Positions 1-8,055 of a stretch of DNA of 64,000 bases are shown piece after piece. Location: positions 1 to 64,000 of the forward strand of contig JASHOQ010000057.1 in NCBI GenBank assembly GCA_030041045.1. Direction: 5' to 3'. This stretch comes from Acidobacteriaceae bacterium (GTDB lineage Bacteria > Acidobacteriota > Terriglobia > Terriglobales > Acidobacteriaceae). Every line of letters begins with the position of its first letter. Position 1 is the first letter of the stretch. Below the pieces are notes generated by a model that saw only the letters and a program-made list of their open reading frames with translations, made no database searches and was not told the DNA's origin. Position numbers and translations under genes: made by a program.

Positions 1-439
1 CGAGGTTGACGGCCGTGCGCCCGGGCACATTGTAGAGGGTAACGGGAATCGGGTGCACGGCGCGGGCGAGCGCGAGGAAATGCTGGAACTGGCCCTCCTG
101 CGTGGGTTTGTTGTAATACGGGCTGGCAGAGAGCACGGCGCTGACGCCGTGGACATGGCGCAACAGCGAGGCCTGGCGCACGGCCACGCGGGTGCAGTTG
201 TGGGTGCAGCCGGCCCACACGGGAACGCGGCCGGCGGCCGCCTCGATCACAAGGCGGATGGTCACGAGCCACTCGTCCTCATCGAGCGTGGCCGCCTCGC
301 CCGTGGACCCGCAGGCGACAAGAAAATCGATGCCCGAATCGATCTGCCAGTTCACCAGAGACCAGAGCGACGCTTCGTCGAGCGCGCCATCGGCGCGAAA
401 GGGCGTCACCAGAGCCGTACCGCATCCCGTCGTTTCCAT
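1..439 (-). CDS. dapA: 4-hydroxy-tetrahydrodipicolinate synthase (partial, C-terminus cut by window start)
   Basis: Minus-strand reading from the ATG at 439: METTGCGTALVTPFRADGALDEASLWSLVNWQIDSGIDFLVACGSTGEAATLDEDEW...LYNVPGRTAVNL; the GSTGEA and YNVPGRT motifs are typical of DapA. Confidence 0.93.
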   Translation of the reverse strand, partial: METTGCGTALVTPFRADGALDEASLWSLVNWQIDSGIDFLVACGSTGEAATLDEDEWLVTIRLVIEAAAGRVPVWAGCTHNCTRVAVRQASLLRHVHGVSAVLSASPYYNKPTQEGQFQHFLALARAVHPIPVTLYNVPGRTAVNL

Positions 440-553
440 CACCTGAAAGTTTATAACGGATGGGATGGCGTGGAGAGGTACGGCGCTTGTGCAATTCGCG
501 CCGTGCTGCCCGAGCAGGCGCAAAGATTTTCCAAAAAAATATTTCGCGCGAAC

Positions 554-580
554 TGTCGAATCTGCCCGGTTCCATTCGAT
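554..580 (+). promoter_or_regulatory. Candidate ECF42-type promoter (TGTCGA-N17-CGAT) upstream of the DGPF/YCII gene
   Basis: TGTCGA at 554-559, 17-nt spacer, CGAT at 577-580, 36 bp before the ATG at 616; resembles the target motif described for ECF42 sigma factors, one of which is encoded next door. Confidence 0.5.
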
Positions 581-615
581 TCCCAGGCAGAACAGGACCA
601 AGGAGACCTGAAAAC

Positions 616-972
616 ATGCAATACCTCTTGCTGATTTACGGCGCTGAAGGAGCGTGGGACGGAATGCCCGTCTCGGAAGCGAGCAAAATGACCCAGGAAT
701 TCGGCGCGTTTACGCAGTCGATCATGGACAACGGTAACTACAAAGGCGGGAACCGCCTGCACCCGACGAGCAAGGCGACGACGGTGCGCGTACGCGACGG
801 CAAGCGGGTGGTGACCGATGGGCCATTTGCGGAAACCAAGGAACAATTGGGCGGATACTATCTGATCGAGGCTGCGGACCTCGACGAGGCGACGGCGATT
901 GCAGCCCGCATTCCCTCGGCGCGGTTTGGATCCATCGAAGTCCGGCCCATCTTTGAGCGGCCTCCTGCGTAG
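616..972 (+). CDS. YCII-related / DGPF domain protein
   Basis: MQYLLLIYGAEGAW...VVTDGPFAETKEQLGGYYLIEAADLDEA; DGPF motif present; adjacent to an ECF sigma factor. Confidence 0.9.
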   Translation: MQYLLLIYGAEGAWDGMPVSEASKMTQEFGAFTQSIMDNGNYKGGNRLHPTSKATTVRVRDGKRVVTDGPFAETKEQLGGYYLIEAADLDEATAIAARIPSARFGSIEVRPIFERPPA

Positions 973-1039
973 TTGTGCAATCGGACCGCAACCGCGGGGG
1001 CTTTAGGCGGATGTACGCCCGCTGGGCTACGCTGGTCCT

Positions 1040-2284
1040 ATGCCCCCCGGCCGGGTTATCGAGCAGGTTTATCGCGAGGAGTGGGGCCGGATTGTGGCTG
1101 CGCTGATCCGGCTTTTCGGCAGTTTCGAGATCGCCGAAGAGGCGGCGCAGGAGGCCTTCACGGCAGCGGTGGAACAATGGCCGCGCCAGGGTACCCCGGA
1201 AAACCCGCGTGCATGGCTCATCGCCACCGCGCGCCATAAAGCCATCGACGCGCTGCGGCGGCGGTCGCGCTGGGAAGACGATGGCGATCCGGAAGAAAAG
1301 CTCGTTTTGGCGGAGCAGCCGGCGCGCGAGCCCTTTGACGAATCAGCGGTTGAAGACAATCGGTTGCGGCTGATCTTCACTTGCTGCCATCCCGCGCTGC
1401 GCCTGGAGGCGCAGGTGGCGCTCACCCTGCGGACCCTCTGCGGAATGACTACGGAGCAGATTGCGAAAGCCTTTCTGGTTCCCTTGCCGACCATGGCGCA
1501 ACGGCTGGTGCGCGCGCAGCAGAAGATTCACGATGCGGGCATTCCGTATCGAACCCCCGCGGCCGAGGATTTGCCGGAGCGGCTGGAAGCCGTTCTGCTG
1601 GTGATCTACCTCGTTTTCAACGAAGGGTACGGCGGGGCCGGCGAGGGCCGCGCCCTGTGCGAAGAAGCGATTCGCCTGGGCAGGCTGGTGGCGGAGCTGC
1701 TGCCCGGGCAGGTGGAGCCGCGCGGGCTGCTGGCCTTGATGCTGCTGCACCACGCGCGCCGTGCTGCGCGATTCGACGCGCTGGGCGAGATGATCCTGCT
1801 TGAAGAACAGGATCGCGAGCTATGGAATGGTGCGGAGATTGAGGAAGGCGCGCGGCTGGCTGAATCTGCGCTGCGCAGCGCGCCCGGTCCCTACTCCGTG
1901 CAGGCGGCGATTGCCGCCCTGCACGCCCTGGCGCGGGATGCGCGCGCAACCGACTGGCCCCAGATTGCGGCCCTCTATGACGTGCTATTGCGGATGCAGT
2001 CCTCGCCGGTGATCGAATTGAATCGCGCCGCGGCGGTGGCCATGGCGCAGGGATGCGAGGCCGGACTGAGTCTGCTCGATGAACTGGAGGATCGCGGCGA
2101 TCTGCGCGATTACCCGCTGCTCAAGGCGGCGCGCGCCGACCTTTTGCGGCGGCTGGAGCGATGGGAGCCTGCCGCTGAAGCCTATCGCCGCGCGCTGGCG
2201 CTCACAGCGAGCGCGGCGGAGCGGCGGTTTCTCGCGAAGCGGCTCGCGGAGGCGGAGTCGATGCTCAATGGGCGAGCCCGTTAG
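1040..2284 (+). CDS. RNA polymerase ECF sigma factor with C-terminal TPR-like extension (ECF42-type)
   Basis: Sigma region 2/4 features (IAEEAAQEAFTAAVEQWPRQGTPENPRAWLIATARHKAIDALRRR; LTLRTLCGMTTEQIAKAFLVPLPTMAQRLVRAQQKI) and a long C-terminal extension (FNEGYGG...). Confidence 0.93.
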   Translation: MPPGRVIEQVYREEWGRIVAALIRLFGSFEIAEEAAQEAFTAAVEQWPRQGTPENPRAWLIATARHKAIDALRRRSRWEDDGDPEEKLVLAEQPAREPFDESAVEDNRLRLIFTCCHPALRLEAQVALTLRTLCGMTTEQIAKAFLVPLPTMAQRLVRAQQKIHDAGIPYRTPAAEDLPERLEAVLLVIYLVFNEGYGGAGEGRALCEEAIRLGRLVAELLPGQVEPRGLLALMLLHHARRAARFDALGEMILLEEQDRELWNGAEIEEGARLAESALRSAPGPYSVQAAIAALHALARDARATDWPQIAALYDVLLRMQSSPVIELNRAAAVAMAQGCEAGLSLLDELEDRGDLRDYPLLKAARADLLRRLERWEPAAEAYRRALALTASAAERRFLAKRLAEAESMLNGRAR

Positions 2285-2509
2285 AGTCCGGGGCACGGGT
2301 ACAATCGCGATTACGCCGGCAATGAACTTGAGGGCGAGGGGCCGCTCGATGTGAAGCCGCAGATGCAGGGACACTCGTCGATCGGCGTGCGCATCAACAA
2401 AGTGTACTGGATCAAGGGCGCGGTGCTGATGGCGCGGATGACGCTGCGGGTGCTCACTTTGGATGAGTTGTTGAAGTTACCTGCGAAGTTAAACGCGCCA
2501 AAGCAGTAA
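2285..2509 (+). pseudogene. Possible gene remnant continuing in frame after the sigma factor stop
   Basis: In frame with 1040..2284 after TAG: SPGHGYNRDYAGNELEGEGPLDVKPQMQGHSSIGVRINKVYWIKGAVLMARMTLRVLTLDELLKLPAKLNAPKQ*; no good upstream start or RBS. Confidence 0.3.
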
Positions 2510-2608
2510 GTTCTGGAGGGTGCAGCTGCGCGTCCTTCGACTTGTCCGCCGAGGCGGACTGTGCCAGGACGACGGAGTATTCCCAAGGCGAATGTTCCTG
2601 CCGAGGCT

Positions 2609-3292
2609 TTAGAGCTGGTCGAAAATGTCGCGGAAGTCCCAGGCGCCGGCGGTCTTCTGGCGAGTGAGCCACTCGGCTCCGCGCACGGCGCCCAGCGCAA
2701 AGCCGCGGCGCGAGAATGCGTCATGGCGAATCTCGAGGATGTCCACTGCGCTCTTCGCGGTCACGACGTGCTCGCCCTTGGCGTCGCCGACGCGGTGCGA
2801 GGTGACGGGGATCTCCGCGCCGGGATGGGCGGCGGCGAGAATTTCCTTGAGCGTGATAGCGGTGCCCGAGGGCGCATCGACCTTGGTGACGTGGTGCGTT
2901 TCCGTGACGGAAAAATCGTAGTCCTCGAGTCGGGCCAGTTCCGCGGCGAGACGGAAGAGCTTCTGCACGCCGACGGAAAAATTGCTGGCGTAGAGTAGTG
3001 CGCCTCCGCGCTTGAGGGCGAGAGCTTTCATGTCGGGGAGCTTGGCGTACCAGCCGGTAGTGCCCACTACGATGCGGCAGCCGAGAGCCAGCACGGCGCG
3101 CATATTTTCAACAGCTGCTTCAGGTGCAGTGAAATCGACGATCACATCGACCCCGGCGAGATTGGGCGCGGTGAGCGCAGCGGCGTGTTCGTTCTCCAGG
3201 ATGTCGAGCGCACGCACGCTGTGGCCGCGCTCGCGCGCCACTTCGGCCACGAGGCTTCCGGTCTTTCCCTTGCCTAGCACGAGGATGAGCAT
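2609..3292 (-). CDS. dapB: 4-hydroxy-tetrahydrodipicolinate reductase
   Basis: MLILVLGKGKTGSLVAEVARERGH...VDVIVDFTAPEAAVENM...VVGTTGW...SNFSVGV...ETHHVTKVDAPSGTA; DapB signature. Confidence 0.95.
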   Translation of the reverse strand: MLILVLGKGKTGSLVAEVARERGHSVRALDILENEHAAALTAPNLAGVDVIVDFTAPEAAVENMRAVLALGCRIVVGTTGWYAKLPDMKALALKRGGALLYASNFSVGVQKLFRLAAELARLEDYDFSVTETHHVTKVDAPSGTAITLKEILAAAHPGAEIPVTSHRVGDAKGEHVVTAKSAVDILEIRHDAFSRRGFALGAVRGAEWLTRQKTAGAWDFRDIFDQL

Positions 3293-3294
3293 TT

Positions 3295-3360
3295 CAGTGG
3301 ACAGTGGACAGTGAACGGTGGACAGTGGACAGTGGACAGTGGTCAGTGGTCAGTGGTCAG
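3295..3360. repeat. Tandem heptamer array A (ACAGTGG / TCAGTGG)
   Basis: CAGTGG ACAGTGG ACAGTGA ACGGTGG ACAGTGG ACAGTGG ACAGTGG TCAGTGG TCAGTGG TCAG, about 9.4 units of 7 bp. Confidence 0.95.
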
Positions 3361-3722
3361 CGTTTGGTGCTCTTGAGCGATTCCAGGATTGAAAATAGCA
3401 TTTTCCCTACTTCATGCGACAGCCCTTCTGCCTCTTTGAGCAATTCCGGTGTACCGAACTGAAGCCGGCGGGCGAGGTCGATCTGCGTCTGCAGTTCGGA
3501 GTTTGAACCTCGCGCAATCCCCAGAAAATGGCGAAACTCACTGGTGTTGTTTCTGCCTTGCCCCTCGGCTATGTTACACGGAATCGAAATGGAGGAGCGC
3601 CTCATTTGGCTGGTTAGCCCGTACAGCTCTTCGGATGGAAATGCGCGCGTAAAGCGATACACCAGGACAGCCAAATCCATCGAACGCTGCCAGACGACCA
3701 AATCTCGAAAGGATTGCACCAT
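3357..3722 (-). CDS. Four-helix-bundle protein (S23 / 23S rRNA intervening-sequence protein family)
   Basis: MVQSFRDLVVWQRSMDLAVLVYRFTRAFPSEELYGLTSQMRRSSISIPCNIAEGQGRNNTSEFRHFLGIARGSNSELQTQIDLARR; canonical family motifs FRDLxVWQ, GLTSQMRRSSxSIPxNIAEG and GSxxELxTQ. Confidence 0.95.
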   Translation of the reverse strand: MVQSFRDLVVWQRSMDLAVLVYRFTRAFPSEELYGLTSQMRRSSISIPCNIAEGQGRNNTSEFRHFLGIARGSNSELQTQIDLARRLQFGTPELLKEAEGLSHEVGKMLFSILESLKSTKR

Positions 3723-3840
3723 TTCAGGCCCGGCACCTTGCGGTGAAAATCAGTTGTGCACCCGGAAGCGGGGAGATTAGCAGCCTAAAGCCTCAGCATG
3801 GTCAGTACGAATCGAAAACAAACGGGTTCCCTCGCACTCG

Positions 3841-3875
3841 CTGTCCACTGTTCACTGTCCACTGTTCACTGTCTG
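3841..3875. repeat. Tandem heptamer array B (CTGTCCA / CTGTTCA), inverted relative to array A
   Basis: CTGTCCA CTGTTCA CTGTCCA CTGTTCA CTGTCtg; reverse complement of the array A unit. Confidence 0.93.
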
Positions 3876-5279
3876 CGGCTTGCGGGCTTCGACATCGAAG
3901 ACGGCGGGATCGGGGTTTTGGAAAAAGGCCGCGTGGAGCGAGCGGATGGCCTCGTCGGCGTCGTCTTCCTCAATCATGAAGCTCATGTTGATCTCGCTGG
4001 CGCCCTGCGAGATCATGCGCACGTTGATGTGACGAATGGCGCTGAAGACCTGCGCGGCGATGCCGCTCTGGCCGCGGATGTCTTCGCCCACCATGCACAC
4101 CAGCGCCTTTCTGCCCTCGTATTTTACGTCGGCCAGCTTGCTCAAATCGGCGGCAATCTCAGGAAGGCTCGCGTTCGAGTCGACGCTGAGTGAAACCGAG
4201 ACTTCGCTGGTGGAGACCATATCCACCGGGCACTTATGCTTGTCGAAGATGGCGAACATCTGGCTCATGTAGCCGTGCGTCATGAGCATGCGGCTGGCCA
4301 CGATGTCGATGATGCTCAGCTTCTTCTTGACGGCGATGGACTTGAAGGGGCTTTTGCAGTGCGGCGCGAGCGAGATGATGCGCGTGCCCTCGCATTTGGC
4401 ATTGCGGCTGTTGAGCACGGCGACGGGAATGTTCTTTTTGACGGCGGGCAGAATGGTGGCCGGATGCAGGACCTTGGCGCCGAAGTAGGCGAGCTCGGCT
4501 GCTTCTTCAAAGCTGATGACGCGCACGCGCAACGCGTCCGGGCAGACGCGGGGATCGGCGGTCATGATGCCGTCCACGTCGGTCCAGATTTCGATGGTTT
4601 CTGCCGAGAGTGCGCCGCCGATGAGCGCGCCGGTAAAGTCGGATCCGCCGCGGCCGAGCGTGGTGGTGACGCCCGCCTCATTGGCAGCGATGAAGCCGCC
4701 CATGACGGGAATCTTGTGCTCGTGCAAAAGGGGAAGCAGCTTTTCCTGGGCGCGCTTTTCCGTGACGGCGTCGAGCGGAGCGGCTTTTTGAAATTCGGAA
4801 TCGGTGACGACGATCTGGCGCGCGTCGACGTGCACCGCGTCGAGGCCGCGCTCACGGAAGGCGGCGGTGACGATGCGGCTGGAAAGGCGCTCACCGTAGC
4901 TGACGATGAGATCGGCAATGCGCGGCGTGAGCTCGAGCAGGACAGCGAGGCCGCGCAGAACCTCATCGAGAGAGTCGAAGCGCTGATCGATGAGATCGAC
5001 CGTCGATGCGCATTCGTTGGGTGATTGAATAAGCTCGGCGGCCACGTCGCGATGGCGCCCGCGCAGGCGCGAGCTGATGGCCAAAGCCCCGGTACGGTCG
5101 CCCTGCGCCGCGGCGCCGGCCGCGCGAAGCAACTGATCCGTCACCTTGGCCATGGCGCTGACCACGATCACCGGGCATTTCCCCTGCGCCACGCGGCCCT
5201 TCACGATGGCCGCGGTGCGGGCGATGGCGGCCGCGTCTTCGACCGAGGTTCCGCCAAATTTCATCACGACCAGGTTCAT
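3852..5279 (-). CDS. lysC: Aspartate kinase
   Basis: MNLVVMKFGGTSVEDAAAIART...FIAANEAGVTTTLGRGGSDFTGALIGGAL...EIWTDVDGIMTADPR...; C-terminal ACT domains. Confidence 0.95.
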   Translation of the reverse strand: MNLVVMKFGGTSVEDAAAIARTAAIVKGRVAQGKCPVIVVSAMAKVTDQLLRAAGAAAQGDRTGALAISSRLRGRHRDVAAELIQSPNECASTVDLIDQRFDSLDEVLRGLAVLLELTPRIADLIVSYGERLSSRIVTAAFRERGLDAVHVDARQIVVTDSEFQKAAPLDAVTEKRAQEKLLPLLHEHKIPVMGGFIAANEAGVTTTLGRGGSDFTGALIGGALSAETIEIWTDVDGIMTADPRVCPDALRVRVISFEEAAELAYFGAKVLHPATILPAVKKNIPVAVLNSRNAKCEGTRIISLAPHCKSPFKSIAVKKKLSIIDIVASRMLMTHGYMSQMFAIFDKHKCPVDMVSTSEVSVSLSVDSNASLPEIAADLSKLADVKYEGRKALVCMVGEDIRGQSGIAAQVFSAIRHINVRMISQGASEINMSFMIEEDDADEAIRSLHAAFFQNPDPAVFDVEARKPQTVNSGQ

Positions 5280-5365
5280 GGGTGCATTCCCGTTTTCACT
5301 CGAGCGGGCGCGGCGTGGGCCGGTGGACATGGGGAGGACTCCGAGAGGTATAGCCGAAGCATGGT

Positions 5366-6502
5366 TCAGGCGTGCGCGGTTGCGGCCGCAGCGGCCGGCT
5401 CTCCACTCCACCGGCCCGGCTCCAGTTTGCCCAGGCTGGCCAGCAACTCAGCATTGAGAATGGTTGCGCCGGCAGCGCCGCGTATGGTGTTGTGTGAGAG
5501 CACGGTGAACTTCCAGTCGAGCACGCCGCACGGACGCAGGCGGCCCACTGTCACGGCCATGCCCTTGCCGCGATTGCGGTCGAGCCGCGGCTGCGGACGG
5601 TCAGGCTGCGCAGCCCACTCGATGGGCTGATCCGGGGCGGAGGGCAGATCCTTGCCGGCGAGCGGTCGAAACTCCGCCCAAGCAGCGAGAATGTCCTCGC
5701 GCGTGACGAACCGGCCCAGCTTGTTGCCGAGCTTAACGGAAACGCTCTCCATATGCCCGTCCTGGACGGCGACGCGGTTGCAGTGCGCAGTGATTCTGGC
5801 AGAGAGCGGAGTCACGGAGTGGCCGGCAATGCTCGATTCCAGTCTGCCGAGAAGCTTGAGCGTCTCCGCTTCCATCTTTTCTTCTTCGCTGGCGATGTAG
5901 GGAATCACGTTGCCGAGAATGTCCATCGAAGGCACGCCCGGGTAGCCGGCGCCAGAGACAGCCTGCAGGGTGGTGACGAAGATCTGCTCCATGCCGAAGC
6001 GCTCCTCAAGCGGCTTGAGCGCCAGGACCAGGCCGATGGTGGAGCAGTTGGGGTTGGTGACCATATAGCCGCCGGAGTCGCGGCGCGAGGGCTGGTCCTC
6101 AATGAGGTGCAGATGATCAGCGTTGATTTCGGGAATGACAAGGGGCACGTTGGCGGCCATGCGGTAGGCGCTGGAATTCGAAATGACCGCGCAGCCGGCG
6201 TTGGCGAACCTGGGCTCCATCTCGCGGGCAATGGCGGCGTCGACGCTCGAAAAGATGATTCTTGGGGCGGAGGACGATACGGAGGGAGGCTCGGCAGGAG
6301 AAACGACCATGCGGGCGATGCGCTCCGGCAGCGGCGTATCGAGGCGCCAACGGGCCGCTTCCGCGTAGGCCTTGCCGCAGGAGCGGTCGCTGGCTGCGAG
6401 CCAGACGATCTCAAACCAGGAGTGGTTCTCGAGCAGTTGAATGTAGCGCTGGCCCACTGCGCCGGTAGCGCCGAGAATCCCGATTGGATACTTCGCTTTC
6501 AT
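5366..6502 (-). CDS. asd: Aspartate-semialdehyde dehydrogenase
   Basis: MKAKYPIGILGATGAVGQRYIQLLENHSWFEIVWLAASDRS...GGYMVTNPNCSTIGLVLALKPL...LQAVSGAGYPGV; catalytic NPNCST motif. Confidence 0.95.
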   Translation of the reverse strand: MKAKYPIGILGATGAVGQRYIQLLENHSWFEIVWLAASDRSCGKAYAEAARWRLDTPLPERIARMVVSPAEPPSVSSSAPRIIFSSVDAAIAREMEPRFANAGCAVISNSSAYRMAANVPLVIPEINADHLHLIEDQPSRRDSGGYMVTNPNCSTIGLVLALKPLEERFGMEQIFVTTLQAVSGAGYPGVPSMDILGNVIPYIASEEEKMEAETLKLLGRLESSIAGHSVTPLSARITAHCNRVAVQDGHMESVSVKLGNKLGRFVTREDILAAWAEFRPLAGKDLPSAPDQPIEWAAQPDRPQPRLDRNRGKGMAVTVGRLRPCGVLDWKFTVLSHNTIRGAAGATILNAELLASLGKLEPGRWSGEPAAAAATAHA

Positions 6503-6770
6503 GGTCCTGAACACTCCAGTGTACAGGAGGACGAGGTTGGCGCGGGCGCGGCAGCAAAGGATGAGCCTGAAGGTAAACGGCTTTGCGCAGAAAGTTAGAA
6601 GCTTCTCATGTCCGGACAGGCGCGCTGAGCTCCCGGGGAGCGCACACTCGAAATCGGGAGCCGAAAGGAGATTGCAGCGCGGCCCCCGCGGAGACTGGCT
6701 GCAAGCGCGGGAGCCCCGGCCCAACCGATGAGGGAGCCGGGGCGTGCGCAGGAGTGGAAGCGCGTCAGGC

Positions 6771-6889
6771 TACAGCGGTTTCACAGTTGCTGTATCCCGA
6801 AGCCGCAGATGCTGAGTGGCCTTTTCACCAAGAAAAAGCCACCTTCCGCAACTGTGAAATATGGCTACATGTACTGTGGAACCGCTCTA
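6771..6889. repeat. Compound palindromic element (nested inverted repeats)
   Basis: Outer AGCGGTTTCACAGT (6774-6787) / ACTGTGGAACCGCT (6873-6886), 13/14 complementary; TTTCACAGTTGC (6779-6790) / GCAACTGTGAAA (6848-6859), 12/12; inner hairpin GTGGCCTTTT (6816-6825) / AAAAAGCCAC (6833-6842), 9/10. Confidence 0.8.
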
Positions 6890-7702
6890 GGGAACAAAGA
6901 CGCGGTAGGCGTAGCCGTTGCGAATCACAAGGACTGATCGGCGGGGCGCGTATACCACCGCCGGCGGCGCGGCAAAATAATAGACCGAAGGCGGCGGAGC
7001 CGGAGCGGGCGCATAGGCCACGACCGGAGGCGGCGGGGCCGGAGCGGGCGCGTAATCCATGGCCGTGGGGCTCGGAGCCGGTGGCTGTTGCTCGGGCGCG
7101 GGCGGCTCATAGGCGCTGGGACGCCGGTAGAGTCCGTCTGGAGTCTGCTCGAGCGGCTCGCCCATGGGCACTTCCATATCGTCCATCACCTTGAGCGTGA
7201 GCCGGGTTTCTTCCTTGAGGGTGGGGCGCGGCCCGCGGCGCGGCAGGTTGATCAAGTCGATGGGCCAGAGGATGGGGATCATCCACTCCACAGTGTCGCG
7301 CACGGCGTGGCCTTTGCCGAGGATGCGCCCGTACTCATCCACGTTATAACCGGGCACGCCCACCACGCGCGCGTCCACGGGGATTACGGTATCGGGCTCG
7401 ATGACCATGCGGTCGAACTTGAGTTCCATCCAACCCTTGCCGACGAAATGACCGGGATCCTTGTAATCTTCGAAGCGGCCCACGAGGTAGCTGTCATAGG
7501 GCAGAGTGGAGCGCCCGTAGCGCTCCGAGTAGCCGAGGCGGCAGAGCACGGGATCGCCGATGGCGGTGGTTTTGGAGTTGAGCTTGGGCTCCGACATGGT
7601 GCAACTGATCAGAGACCCGGCGGGAATGATCTGTTCACCGGCGTAGACAGACACCGGCGCGGCGAACAGGATAGCGCAGAGAGCCACTGGAACGCTCTTC
7701 AT
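6887..7702 (-). CDS. Secreted proline-rich hypothetical protein
   Basis: Signal peptide MKSVPVALCAILFAAPVSVYAGEQ; C-terminal YAPAPAPPPPVV repeats. Confidence 0.75.
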   Translation of the reverse strand: MKSVPVALCAILFAAPVSVYAGEQIIPAGSLISCTMSEPKLNSKTTAIGDPVLCRLGYSERYGRSTLPYDSYLVGRFEDYKDPGHFVGKGWMELKFDRMVIEPDTVIPVDARVVGVPGYNVDEYGRILGKGHAVRDTVEWMIPILWPIDLINLPRRGPRPTLKEETRLTLKVMDDMEVPMGEPLEQTPDGLYRRPSAYEPPAPEQQPPAPSPTAMDYAPAPAPPPPVVAYAPAPAPPPSVYYFAAPPAVVYAPRRSVLVIRNGYAYRVFVP

Positions 7703-8055
7703 GACGGTCCTCCTGATGGAAGCATCTTCGCCATGGCAGCGAACGGACGGAAGGCGTTCATCGCATCTTGGGCGAGAAAACGCGATGAGAACGCAATTCC
7801 TTCCGCGCAGATCCAGTGCGAAGACGCCTTTTTTAATGATTCCCCGAGAGCTGTTGTGCTGCGATTTGCGTTTTGAAGCGAGCCGAAGCCCAGGTAGGGC
7901 TTGATACCGTGGTGACCCCGAGGTTACAGGTAAGTTGCGGAGAGACGGAAATATTTTTTCGCAGATCAGGCAAGCGGGAAGGATGGGATAAACAAGCGGT
8001 TTGAGGTTACTTCAAGAGTTCTCATGCCGAGGCGGCGCGAAATGCGCACAACGCG

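Noticed and set aside
53-634. 193-aa plus-strand ORF at the window start
   Set aside because: Antisense to dapA, which has clear DapA motifs.
3295-3875. Heptamer arrays considered as a CRISPR array
   Set aside because: Units are contiguous 7-mers with no spacers; no cas genes nearby.
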